A DNA stretch of 64,000 bases, taken from contig NZ_KI911558.1 of assembly GCF_000515235.1 (NCBI RefSeq), positions 1,533,217 through 1,597,216 on the forward strand. The letters run 5' to 3'. Below, in pieces: positions 7,893 to 16,741 of this stretch. A program made the position numbers and the translations under genes. The stretch is from Synechococcus sp. CC9616 (lineage in GTDB: Bacteria; Cyanobacteriota; Cyanobacteriia; PCC-6307; Cyanobiaceae). A model generated the notes under the pieces. It made no database searches and was not told the DNA's origin. It was given only the letters and a program-made list of their open reading frames with translations. Each line of letters begins with the position of its first letter. Position 1 is the stretch's first letter.

Positions 7893-9199
7893 GCGACTTC
7901 AGGATCCTGCTGATCGGTGACAGCGATAGCCAGTTGCTGGCCTGCGAAGCGTTGTGCCAGTCGCCGTCGTTTCAAGGCGTTGACGTCACCATCAACGTGA
8001 TCCCGAGAGAAGGAACGCCTGATGTGATCCTGTCCCGCATCGGCAGGCTTAGCAGGCTCTGGCGTCATGACATGGGAAAACTGCTCACCCATCCGGAACT
8101 CCAGGGCTTTGATGCCATTGGCGTTTACCTGACAGGCAGCAAAATCAGCGATTTCCGAATTGCCCTCGACCTGCTGCCTGAGAGCAAGAGGCCGTTGCTG
8201 TTCTGCGGATTCAATGGGGTCGTGCTCGAGAAATTTCTCGAAGGCATGAGCTGGCGGCTCGGCTACGACCTGATCAGTCTCAGCGGTCCCAGAGACCGTG
8301 AGGCGATGGAACGCATGATTCAGCACACGCCGTACGAGCAGCAACGCAGCGTGCTGGTAGGCCTGCGCCGCAACGGGCCCCTTGAGCGTGAATGGTCAGC
8401 CCAGGCAGAGCGACCCAGGCAGTTTCTGTTCGCCGAGCAGGTGGTGATGCCCTCGAGTCAGGAGGACCGTGCAGAAATGGTCAGGATCCTTGCAGATTTG
8501 GCCCGCCGCTCCCCGGACTGGCAGGTGTTGATCAAGCCGCGCATCGCTCCAGGGGAATCTACATTCCACGCGTTGGACGCTCACATCAGCGAAACCCTGA
8601 GGCAGAGCATTGGACAGCCTCCGGAAAATCTGAAAATCGATTACCGGCCGATGCCGGAGCTTTTAAGGAGCTCAAGATTGATGGCAACGGTGTCTTCAAC
8701 AGCGTTCTTCGATGCCCTCGACTTCGGCTGCAGACCGTTGGTGATGGCTGATTTCGGCATCAACCCTCGCTATGGCAGCCATGTCTTCGCTGGAAGCGGC
8801 GTTTGGTACTCCCTCAAGGATGTGGTGGATCTCGATGCCCTCGACCAAGAGCATCCCGATCCGGATCAGCAATGGCTGAGCTGGATGGGATACGGAGATG
8901 GCTTCCATCCCGAAGACCTGGTTGAAGCCTTAAGCGACCTGAAGAACAAGCCAAGGCAGCGCTTAAAGAACAAATCCGGCTACCTCACCAATGCCAATCT
9001 CAGCTTCACCCAACTCAGGAGAAACGCAGAAACAGCCATCCAAGCCCGCAACTGGGAGGAAGCCGCGAGCCTGCTGATGCTGGGAACCTTGCTTCGCCCC
9101 ACCCATCGGAACGTCGCCAGACGACTCGCCGCTGTTCGACAGCTCAACCCAGTTTCAAGAGCTCTACTCCTGCTTCTGACTTACAGGGATGTGGGGTAA
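7889..9199 (+). CDS. Glycosyltransferase-like protein, DUF6716-type, with helical tail (paralogue 3 of 3)
   Basis: 436 residues. N-terminus ILLIGDSDSQLLACEAL; middle LIKPRIAPGE; C-terminal LLRSSRLMATVSSTAFF followed by MADFGINPRYGSHVFAGSG, the same plan as the two preceding genes. After the common domain it carries about 70 extra residues of probable helices (RRNAETAIQARNWEEAASLL onward) that look like a partial TPR or scaffold and are absent from paralogue 2. Coupled to paralogue 2 by a 4 bp overlap and followed after 39 bp by the NeuB fusion. Probably a nonulosonate-transferring enzyme; not proven by sequence. Confidence 0.72.
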   Translation: MSDFRILLIGDSDSQLLACEALCQSPSFQGVDVTINVIPREGTPDVILSRIGRLSRLWRHDMGKLLTHPELQGFDAIGVYLTGSKISDFRIALDLLPESKRPLLFCGFNGVVLEKFLEGMSWRLGYDLISLSGPRDREAMERMIQHTPYEQQRSVLVGLRRNGPLEREWSAQAERPRQFLFAEQVVMPSSQEDRAEMVRILADLARRSPDWQVLIKPRIAPGESTFHALDAHISETLRQSIGQPPENLKIDYRPMPELLRSSRLMATVSSTAFFDALDFGCRPLVMADFGINPRYGSHVFAGSGVWYSLKDVVDLDALDQEHPDPDQQWLSWMGYGDGFHPEDLVEALSDLKNKPRQRLKNKSGYLTNANLSFTQLRRNAETAIQARNWEEAASLLMLGTLLRPTHRNVARRLAAVRQLNPVSRALLLLLTYRDVG

Positions 9200-9238
9200 T
9201 GTCTGCAGGTTCATGGCGGAGCTGCTGCAGCACGAACT

Positions 9239-11527
9239 GTGAAGGGTATTCAGATCGAGAGGAACTTCACGCAGTTCGTTGTTTTCGCGGAAGACAGCAT
9301 CCTGTCTGCCCTGAGCAAGATCACGGCCAATCAGTCCCGACTGATCTTCGTGGTCTCAGAAGCTGGGATCCTTCAGGGCGTTCTGACGGACGGTGATTTC
9401 AGACGCTGGATCGCCACATGCGGTGAGATTGATCTGAACCAACCCGTCACCGCTGCGATGAATCCGGACTGCAAAAGTGCAGCGGAGGGAACATCAGCAG
9501 CCGAGCTGGCAACCGTTCTGACCTCCAGGATCATTGCCCTGCCTCTGCTCGATAACCATGGGCGGATCGTGGCCGTTGCCATACAAGCCACCGATGGACT
9601 CCAGATCGGCAATCGGAAAATCGGTTTGGGAGAGCCGAGTTTTGTGATTGCGGAAATCGGCAATAACCATAACGGCAAGCTTGAGATCGCACTGCAACTG
9701 ATCGATGCTGCTCACGCAGCCGGCGTTGATTGCGCCAAGTTCCAGATGCGGGACATGAGCCGTCTGTATGGCAATGCCGGCAAGAGCGACGATCTCGCAT
9801 CCGACCTCGGAACGCAATACACCCTTGATTTGCTGGAGCGGTTTCAACTCACGGACGACGAGTTGTTCCAGTGCTTTGACTACGCAGCTGAACGGGGCCT
9901 CATTCCCCTCTGTACCCCCTGGGATGAGACCAGCCTCGACAAGCTCAATCGCTGGGGGATGGAAGCCTTCAAAGTTGCGTCCGCTGATTTCACCAACCAC
10001 GCCCTGATCAGCCAACTTGCGGCGACGGGCAAGCCATTGATCTGCTCGACCGGGATGGCCAACGAGCTTGAGATCCGTTCGGGAATCAAGCATCTCCAAC
10101 AAGAGGGAGCCACCTACGTGCTGCTCCACTGCAACTCCACGTACCCAACGCCTTTCAAGGACGTCAACCTTCGCTACCTCGATCGGTTACGCGAATTAGC
10201 AGAAGCCCCTGTGGGCTACTCCGGTCACGAGAGGGGTATTGAAGTTCCAATCGCAGCCGTTGCCTTGGGCGCATCGGTGGTTGAAAAACACATCACTCTC
10301 GACCGGAGCATGGAGGGGAACGATCACAAAGTGAGCCTGCTACCCGACGAGTTCGCTCAGATGATGCAGGGAATTCGCCGCGTGGAGGAATCCATGGGCA
10401 AGGGTGGAGAGCGAAGCATCAGCCAGGGCGAAATGATGAATCGCGAGGTTCTGGCCAAGAGCCTTGTCGCCGCCTGCGACATCCCCGCCGGCACGGAGAT
10501 CACAGAATCCATGATCCGGATTCAAAGTCCTGGCCAAGGCTTGCAGCCAAACCGTCTTCCGGAACTGATTGGTCGCCGCTTACCTGTGAGCAAAGCTCAA
10601 GGTGACGTCTTCTTCCCATCCGATCTCGACACACCAGCCGCTGAACCAAAGCGTTACCAATTTGCTCAGCCATTTGGTTTACCAGTTCGTTATCACGACA
10701 TCAAAACCTTTTCCCAGTCCAGTAATCTTGACTTGGTTGAGATTCATCTCAGCTACAAAGATCTGGAGGTAGATCTCGAACAAGTATTGCCGGAACGTCA
10801 GAACATTGGCCTGGTGATTCACGCGCCCGAACTGTTCGCTGGCGACCATACTCTCGATCTCTGTACGGCCGATCAGGACTACAGAGATCACTCCGTAATG
10901 GAGCTGCAGCGCGTCATCAACATCTCCAGAGATCTTCGTAGACGTTTCAACTGCCCTGAACCCGTTTTACTTGTCACCAATGTGGGTGGTTTTTCTGAAC
11001 ATCGTCATCTCGACCGATCCGAAAAGCTGCCACTGCATGAACGTTTGATTCAAAGCCTGATCGAACTCAAGACGGAAGGTGAAGTTGAGATTATCCCTCA
11101 AACAATGCCACCATTCCCCTGGCATTTCGGTGGGCAGCGATTCCACAATCTTTTTGTAGACAGCGAATTTATCGCCAATTTTTGCAAGGAGCAATCGATG
11201 AGGGTTTGCCTGGATGTATCCCATTCCAAACTCGCCTGCAATTATCTCCACGCACCATTCCGAGAATTTCTAAATTCGATCCTTCCATTCACAGCCCATC
11301 TCCATCTTGCTGATGCGAAGGATGTGGATGGTGAAGGATTACAGATTCAGGATGGCGAGATCGACTGGGTTCAGTTATTTGAACTGATTCACCTTCACTG
11401 CCCCTCCGCATCATTCATTCCAGAAATCTGGCAAGGCCACAAGAATGCTGGAGAAGGAGCCTGGCTGGCCCTCGAACGCCTTGAGCTGAGTGCCCGCAGG
11501 TCGCAATCTGTGTCTTTGGCGCGTTGA
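9239..11527 (+). CDS. CBS-NeuB-SAF-TIM-barrel fusion, nonulosonic acid synthase
   Basis: 762 residues from a GTG start. Residues ~15-115 are a CBS-domain pair (VLTDGDFRRWI at the end of the first). Residues ~130-375 are NeuB, condensing PEP with a hexosamine: AEIGNNHNG, CAKFQMRD, CTPWDE, FKVASAD, STGMA, HCNSTYPTP, GYSGHE, EKHITLDR. Residues ~400-460 form the SAF (antifreeze-like) domain, LVAACDIPAGTEI. From ~475 a xylose-isomerase/AP-endonuclease-like TIM barrel follows, with HAPELF, DVSHSKLACNY and HLHLADAKD as likely metal-site segments. Plain NeuB is about 350 residues, so this is a multi-domain version. The NeuB assignment is firm; the jobs of the CBS and C-terminal barrel are unknown. 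Confidence 0.9.
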   Translation: MKGIQIERNFTQFVVFAEDSILSALSKITANQSRLIFVVSEAGILQGVLTDGDFRRWIATCGEIDLNQPVTAAMNPDCKSAAEGTSAAELATVLTSRIIALPLLDNHGRIVAVAIQATDGLQIGNRKIGLGEPSFVIAEIGNNHNGKLEIALQLIDAAHAAGVDCAKFQMRDMSRLYGNAGKSDDLASDLGTQYTLDLLERFQLTDDELFQCFDYAAERGLIPLCTPWDETSLDKLNRWGMEAFKVASADFTNHALISQLAATGKPLICSTGMANELEIRSGIKHLQQEGATYVLLHCNSTYPTPFKDVNLRYLDRLRELAEAPVGYSGHERGIEVPIAAVALGASVVEKHITLDRSMEGNDHKVSLLPDEFAQMMQGIRRVEESMGKGGERSISQGEMMNREVLAKSLVAACDIPAGTEITESMIRIQSPGQGLQPNRLPELIGRRLPVSKAQGDVFFPSDLDTPAAEPKRYQFAQPFGLPVRYHDIKTFSQSSNLDLVEIHLSYKDLEVDLEQVLPERQNIGLVIHAPELFAGDHTLDLCTADQDYRDHSVMELQRVINISRDLRRRFNCPEPVLLVTNVGGFSEHRHLDRSEKLPLHERLIQSLIELKTEGEVEIIPQTMPPFPWHFGGQRFHNLFVDSEFIANFCKEQSMRVCLDVSHSKLACNYLHAPFREFLNSILPFTAHLHLADAKDVDGEGLQIQDGEIDWVQLFELIHLHCPSASFIPEIWQGHKNAGEGAWLALERLELSARRSQSVSLAR

Positions 11528-11669
11528 ACTCAGCAAGAGCATTCACTCAATACATAGATCTCTTCGCATATTTCCGATGAAACATCAATGAATCATTTAA
11601 GCCATAATCAATGAATCCACTCTTAATCTCTTCCACACCCCTTAAAACCATTAGCAGCAATTAGCGAGC

Positions 11670-12431
11670 ATGTCGGGATCACGTCACTTTATTCACATCA
11701 AAGAACACGATTTACTCTACGGAAGGGTGCCCAAGGTCGCCAACTCTTCAATCAAGGCTGTCTTATGCAGGCTGCTAAAACAAAAACCAATTAAATCGAT
11801 CAAAACAACATCCGATCGATTCTGGCGCGATTGCACATATGATCAAACCGAGCTGCTCACACCCAATCAAGCCAGAAAACTAAGAAGCAGTCATTTCAGC
11901 TTCAGCTTTGTTCGCAACCCCTTCGATCGCCTCGTTGCTGCCTACAACAACAAAGTGATCGAAATCGATGAGCCTCCCTTACCAATGCGACGCATGGGCA
12001 TTTCACACAACATATCGTTTGAAGACTTTCTTGGAATCCTAACGGAAACACCAATCGACAACTACGATGTTCACTTGATGCCTCAACACCACATCCTGCG
12101 GTCGGGCGAACGCCTGGTTCCAAAATTCATTGGAAGGATGGAACAAATGAATGATCACTGGACCATCCTTCGCAAACGCTTGCTGAAACGCGGTATTCGC
12201 CTTGCCAAAGCCTTGCCAGAGAAGAACGTGAGGCGAAGTGGTGACCGTCATCTGGATCCCTATTTCAACAGCTCGAGATTGATCGATAAATTTCTTGAGA
12301 TTTATGGTCAGGATGTCGACCTTTTCTATTCCGATGTCTCAATTGAAACCCTCATCGCCAACACCTCCCTGCCACCAATTCGACCTTTGAAGCCAAAAGA
12401 GGCCCGCACAAAGGAGCCTTTAAACTCCTAA
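11670..12431 (+). CDS. Sulfotransferase (Sulfotransfer_2-like), paralogue A
   Basis: 253 residues. Expected to move sulfate from PAPS to a sugar hydroxyl. The 5'-phosphosulfate loop is YGRVPKVANSSIKA and the 3'-phosphate site is FSFVRNPFDRLVAAYNNK, the layout of Golgi-type carbohydrate sulfotransferases of family 2. A later FIGRMEQM block is shared with paralogue B at 13308. No signal peptide is seen, so it is cytoplasmic. It is separated by 2 bp from the next sulfotransferase and lies just after the NeuB fusion, so the likely substrate is the capsule or its precursors. Confidence 0.85.
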   Translation: MSGSRHFIHIKEHDLLYGRVPKVANSSIKAVLCRLLKQKPIKSIKTTSDRFWRDCTYDQTELLTPNQARKLRSSHFSFSFVRNPFDRLVAAYNNKVIEIDEPPLPMRRMGISHNISFEDFLGILTETPIDNYDVHLMPQHHILRSGERLVPKFIGRMEQMNDHWTILRKRLLKRGIRLAKALPEKNVRRSGDRHLDPYFNSSRLIDKFLEIYGQDVDLFYSDVSIETLIANTSLPPIRPLKPKEARTKEPLNS

Positions 12432-12433
12432 GC

Positions 12434-13288
12434 ATGGAGCTGCTAAAACCAATCAGCTCTCGTGCTCGATCACTGCGCTTGCAATACAGGCTCAGAGACA
12501 GTCTTGCCGGAAAGCACGACCACCTCGCAAAACGCTACGACGACTGCCTACCCAACTTTATTATTATTGGCGCTGCAAAATCAGCAACAACAAGCCTGGC
12601 AAAGGTACTTACAAAACATCCAGATATTCACTTCAGTAGCGCGAAAGAACCAAAATTTTTCGGGCGAAATTATCTCAGAGGCTGGGATTGGTATGCACAC
12701 TTTTTCGAAGCAGGTCATGACCAACTGCTTCGTGGAGAGGCCAGTACAATGTATTCATCAAGTGGACAAGAGTTTCAGCTCACTCCCCAACTCATCCATC
12801 ACCACCTTGGTGTTATTAAATTAATTTACCTTGTTCGCCATCCATTAAAAAGAATTGTCTCTCAATGGCGCCACTATCGAGGCAAACATCCTGAGTGCCC
12901 TGAATTCCACGACATTCTGCGCAATCGATCCATGCGAAAACGAATTGTCGACACCTCCCTATACCACCAACAGCTTAGGCGCTACCTGGATGTTTTCCCT
13001 GCAGACATGATTCACTGCATGATGTATGAAGACTTCATCAGCAGACCCAAGAAGACACTCTCAAGCATGTTTTCATTCTTAGGGATTAAACCAAGGCTCG
13101 GGAAAATCCTTAAAAAGGGCAAGATTCCAACGCGGAATGTGGCAGGAAGCAAAGGTCGCAATTTGATTGAAGTTCCAGAGTACTCATCTCGCCTCAAAAG
13201 TGATCTGATCGACGTTGTTCGGCCTGATGCAGAGTTGATGCTGCAACATATGGGTCGACCGTTGGACTCCTGGGATTGGTCGCTCTAA
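12434..13288 (+). CDS. Sulfotransferase (Sulfotransfer_1/NST-like)
   Basis: 284 residues. A second sulfotransferase class, close to heparan N-sulfotransferase-like bacterial proteins. IIGAAKSATTSLAKVL is the PAPS 5'-loop; KEPKFFG follows; IYLVRHPLKRIVSQWRH is the 3'-phosphate binding segment. It differs clearly from the two flanking family-2 enzymes, so two chemistries or positions are probably sulfated. It starts 2 bp after paralogue A and is followed after 19 bp by paralogue B, which suggests one transcription unit. Confidence 0.86.
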   Translation: MELLKPISSRARSLRLQYRLRDSLAGKHDHLAKRYDDCLPNFIIIGAAKSATTSLAKVLTKHPDIHFSSAKEPKFFGRNYLRGWDWYAHFFEAGHDQLLRGEASTMYSSSGQEFQLTPQLIHHHLGVIKLIYLVRHPLKRIVSQWRHYRGKHPECPEFHDILRNRSMRKRIVDTSLYHQQLRRYLDVFPADMIHCMMYEDFISRPKKTLSSMFSFLGIKPRLGKILKKGKIPTRNVAGSKGRNLIEVPEYSSRLKSDLIDVVRPDAELMLQHMGRPLDSWDWSL

Positions 13289-13307
13289 TGAAACGCATGT
13301 CAACACC

Positions 13308-14060
13308 ATGAGCAGCCAGCTCCACTTCATTCTGTTCAATCAGCTGCCTCTGATCTATGGCCGGGTGCCCAAAGTCGCCAACACGTCCATCAAAGCAGCT
13401 CTTCATCGCTTGCTTCAGCAAGCCCCAGAACAGGGAGCACGCTCCACCACTGACGCCTTCTGGAGCAAAAGCACCCATGGTGAAACACGTTTAATTTCCC
13501 CCGGAGAAGCACGATCGCTGCGCGGATCCCACTTCAGCTTCAGTTTTGTGCGCAATCCATTCGACAGATTGGTGTCCGCCTACAACAACAAAGTGTTGGA
13601 GCTTGAGGATGTCACTGGCCCCATGCATGCCATGGGCTTGCGTCATGACATGCCCTTCGCAGAGTTTTTGCATCGGGTCGTGAAGACCCCGGATGATCAG
13701 ATGGATGTGCACCTTCTTCCTCAGGCCAGCATTCTTTGCATCGATGGCAAGCTGATTCCCTCATTTGTGGGCCAGATGGAGCAGATGCAAAGCCACTGGG
13801 AGTCTTTGCAACGTCGGCTCAACCGCGAAAGGCTGCCAATGTTGGGCACGATTCCAAGCAAAAATGTCAGACGAGGTGATCAACGTGATGACCTTCGCGA
13901 GCTGTTCTCAGACCCTGGACTTGTTCGCCTGGTGGAAGACCGCTATAGCAATGATATTTCCACCTTTTATGCAGGAAGCAGTGTGAAGCAATTGATCTCT
14001 GGCGAGCCGTTGGCGCCCGATGCGCCGATCGAAGACATGGCTGCCTGCCAAGTATTTTAA
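13308..14060 (+). CDS. Sulfotransferase (Sulfotransfer_2-like), paralogue B
   Basis: 250 residues, clearly duplicated from the gene at 11670: IYGRVPKVANTSIKAALHR, FSFVRNPFDRLVSAYNNK and FVGQMEQM match that paralogue almost residue for residue, and KNVRRGDQR also recurs (KNVRRSGDR). Both the PAPS 5' and 3' loops are intact. It is the last clear gene of the polysaccharide island, after which the sequence becomes AT-richer with small genes. Sulfation of the nonulosonate capsule is the likely job by context. Confidence 0.85.
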   Translation: MSSQLHFILFNQLPLIYGRVPKVANTSIKAALHRLLQQAPEQGARSTTDAFWSKSTHGETRLISPGEARSLRGSHFSFSFVRNPFDRLVSAYNNKVLELEDVTGPMHAMGLRHDMPFAEFLHRVVKTPDDQMDVHLLPQASILCIDGKLIPSFVGQMEQMQSHWESLQRRLNRERLPMLGTIPSKNVRRGDQRDDLRELFSDPGLVRLVEDRYSNDISTFYAGSSVKQLISGEPLAPDAPIEDMAACQVF

Positions 14061-14084
14061 ATTCAGAGCAAAAGTCTTTTTTCT

Positions 14085-14291
14085 ATGGACTTCATCCTGA
14101 AGCATCATTTTCTAGACAGCCACACCGACACAATTGCAACATTTCATGATGTTATTCATGCCGTAAAACTCCTTGAAAAGTGCGTCAAGGATGGAAAAAG
14201 TGCCAACGACGAAGATGCGATCGAGCTGATCGCAACAGATTATGAAGACCTCACCATTCGCATCCATTACCACGAGTTTGATGCGACGTAA
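14085..14291 (+). CDS. Small hypothetical protein
   Basis: 68 residues starting MDFILKHHFLDS, acidic and His-rich (ends RIHYHEFDAT), with no signal peptide or membrane segment. It starts 24 bp after the last sulfotransferase and could be co-transcribed with it. No family was recognised. The open frame is short, so it could be fortuitous. Confidence 0.4.
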   Translation: MDFILKHHFLDSHTDTIATFHDVIHAVKLLEKCVKDGKSANDEDAIELIATDYEDLTIRIHYHEFDAT

Positions 14292-14665
14292 CCCAAAATA
14301 GTATTCAAACGTTTAAATTCAAGAAAACAAAGCTTCTAACAGCAACCCTAAAAAGCCATTTGGCCACGAAATATAGTCGTACAATTATAGAACTTGGCAG
14401 GAAATTTTCAGTTCTTGATATTCCTTACTGCCTTAATCTGGACACTTCCAAGGACCAAGTTTCCAACCCGGGAGTTGCTTGCGAAACATCCCGATCCTGC
14501 AATCGAATTGAATCCGTCCAAGCTGCATCACAGGGCAGGGACTCTGCCAAGCCGCCTCTCTGAGCTCGCCATCCATTGAGATCAACCTGTGCTCTGACCA
14601 AACCACGTCTCCCTGACAATCCGCTGCTGGCAGTGCAGAACTCAGCGAAATAACAACACAGGCAA
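14292..14665. other. Intergenic stretch without recognised genes
   Basis: AT-rich at its left end. Short open frames on both strands have no recognisable family, codon pattern or ribosome binding site. Nothing supportable seen. Confidence 0.5.
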
Positions 14666-14983
14666 TCAGTCAACGGCAGCAGCAGCTTGAACACCTGGCC
14701 ACAGTGCAGCGAATTCAGAATCGGAGACAACCGCGTTCACCTCAAACTGGATACCAAAACCCTGAATCCAGGGGCCAAGATGTGTCCAAACCTTGCCAAT
14801 ATCACTGGCCTTGGCAATTGCCACTCCACTGCCACTAATTGGCTCACAAACGCGATAAACCAACTCAAACCCTTCGAACCGGTCACCTGGGCAGCCGGCA
14901 TTGATGTAATCGGCGAATCCAGGGCAGGACGACCAAGAACTTTCAACCGTAGGGAACGTCCAAACAATCAAGTAGTGCTGCAT
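14666..14983 (-). CDS. DUF3303-like protein
   Basis: 105 residues from the ATG at 14983; a TTG lies two codons upstream. Begins MQHYLIVWTFPTVE, contains GCPGDRFEGFELVYRV and GSGVAIAKASDIGKVW, and ends with an FGIQFEVNAVVSD stretch. This is the pattern of DUF3303-type ferredoxin-like alpha/beta proteins of unknown function common in marine Synechococcus. No signal peptide. It is alone on its strand between the sulfotransferases and a hydrolase. Confidence 0.75.
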   Translation of the reverse strand: MQHYLIVWTFPTVESSWSSCPGFADYINAGCPGDRFEGFELVYRVCEPISGSGVAIAKASDIGKVWTHLGPWIQGFGIQFEVNAVVSDSEFAALWPGVQAAAAVD

Positions 14984-15090
14984 GACCAAACCTTTTTTTA
15001 TTTATAGCTGCATCGAACCCTGATCAAGACACAATTGAGCAATTCAAGGTACTCCGCCCACCGCAAGGGTTGGATACAGGCCTTCCAGGA

Positions 15091-16596
15091 TCACGGAAAC
15101 TCCTGCTCAACTTTTGGGGGTTCATAGGGACAGGTCACATCGAGGCGGGGAACCTCTGCGCTGAGCAAGTACTTACTCACCACTGAACGAACACAACTTG
15201 ACTGCACTCCGATCACCGTTCCATGTTGTGACCCAACGGTTTGGACCGTCCGCATGGCGGGGAATGCTCTGGCCATGGCCGTCGACCAGACCCATGGAGT
15301 CGATCCATCCCAACTGGAACCAACAATCAAACCTGGAACATCCGCTTCTGGGAAGGGAGCTCTTGGGATGGGATTCAGGGTCGGCAGATTCTCGTAGCCA
15401 CTGCAAAGCGCCAGAAAATTAGCGCCTAAAGAACCTCCATGAACCGGTGCCTGCACAAGGATCCGTTTGAGCTGCTGCTGTTGACGCTTGACGGGAACAC
15501 GCTGCGGAAAGTCCTGACAAGTCACAGCCGCAAATCCTGCGCCAGCATTCCTATCGATCTCTGGAGAACGCAATAACGGGTGCTCCAGCCTCTTGATTGC
15601 AGCTATTTGTTCTGTTGATGTACCGAACAGCGCCCGATCAACTGTCTCAATCAGAGTGCGTGCGAAGGGCCCTGAAATCATGTCTGGCAGGGTGACGAAG
15701 TTCTGCAGAGGATCCAGAACATCCCAACGTGTGTATGAACCACCGTTCTGCAGGGTGATTGGGCTCAATTCCAGACGATCGAGCACACGGGCAAGTTTGG
15801 GAGCCAGATCTGGATAGAGAGCAAGAAAAAATCTGGTGGCGTCATCCGGTGCCACTGATGACTCACTCAAGCCGAAGAGATCGATCCAGGGATCGACACT
15901 TCCATCCAGCACCAGAGCGCGAATCTTGTCTGAGTAAAGAGCTGCGTAGGTTGAGCCGATCACCGTTCCGTAGGAGACCCCCCAGTACGTGAGCTTCGTG
16001 TCACCAAGCGCTACACGTAAAGCGTCTAAATCATGAACGTTCTCAACCGTTCCCATCGCTGTCACGAGCTCGCGATGGGTCTTAATGCAGGCCCGATTGG
16101 CATCTCCTAATTCCTGCCGCCTCTGGTTCAGCACCTGCTGCCAGTCCACTGGCCCAGTCGCCGGCCGCCTGACAGGACCAACGTTGCAACCGGTGAGACT
16201 CGGCGTCGACGCACCAAGTCCACGAGGATCCCAGGTCACAAAATCAAATGCCTGACGTAACTCTTGTGGAATCAAAAAAGCATTATTTGCACTAGAGCCC
16301 CCTGGCTGGCCAGGTCCACCGGGGTTGAAGAACAGGGCTCCCAACCTTTGATCAGCCGTTCCGCTCGCCGGAAGTCGATACACCGCAATTTCAATCTGCG
16401 GACCATCGAGCTTGTTGTGACGCAAAGGACGCAACAAACGGGCGCACTCGAAACCAAGCTTTGCGGGAGCTCCCGATTGACAGGGCTGCCAATCCAAGGC
16501 GTTGGGCTGCTGATGGTTTCTGGCACTTAAAGGTGTAACCAGGCTGCATGTGCTCAGAAGCGCAGCGAGAACTGCGCCTCGATAACAGTTCTTCAA
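15091..16596 (-). CDS. Secreted alpha/beta-hydrolase, tripeptidyl-aminopeptidase-like
   Basis: 501 residues. An N-terminal signal peptide (MKNCYRGAVLAALLSTCSLV) suggests export to periplasm or medium. The domain is that of SlpD/SlpE-type proteases: FFNPGGPGQPGGSS (oxyanion loop), WDPRGLGAS, nucleophile elbow GVSYG, Asp in SSWDGSTPW and His in VGSQHGTV, so the Ser-Asp-His triad is complete. Several Cys (CARLL, CQDFP, C near the end) fit disulfides of an exported enzyme. Probably trims short peptides; substrate unknown. Confidence 0.85.
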   Translation of the reverse strand: MKNCYRGAVLAALLSTCSLVTPLSARNHQQPNALDWQPCQSGAPAKLGFECARLLRPLRHNKLDGPQIEIAVYRLPASGTADQRLGALFFNPGGPGQPGGSSANNAFLIPQELRQAFDFVTWDPRGLGASTPSLTGCNVGPVRRPATGPVDWQQVLNQRRQELGDANRACIKTHRELVTAMGTVENVHDLDALRVALGDTKLTYWGVSYGTVIGSTYAALYSDKIRALVLDGSVDPWIDLFGLSESSVAPDDATRFFLALYPDLAPKLARVLDRLELSPITLQNGGSYTRWDVLDPLQNFVTLPDMISGPFARTLIETVDRALFGTSTEQIAAIKRLEHPLLRSPEIDRNAGAGFAAVTCQDFPQRVPVKRQQQQLKRILVQAPVHGGSLGANFLALCSGYENLPTLNPIPRAPFPEADVPGLIVGSSWDGSTPWVWSTAMARAFPAMRTVQTVGSQHGTVIGVQSSCVRSVVSKYLLSAEVPRLDVTCPYEPPKVEQEFP

Positions 16597-16741
16597 TGCA
16601 CGAACCAGCAGATAATGCTCACGCTTGCAGGAAATTGAGGTGATCGAACACGAACGTCAGCAGTCTTAAATGTGAACGACGACGTCGGCACATCATCGGC
16701 ATTTGCTGCCCATCGCAGAAATGGGATAAAAGGGCAATCAA

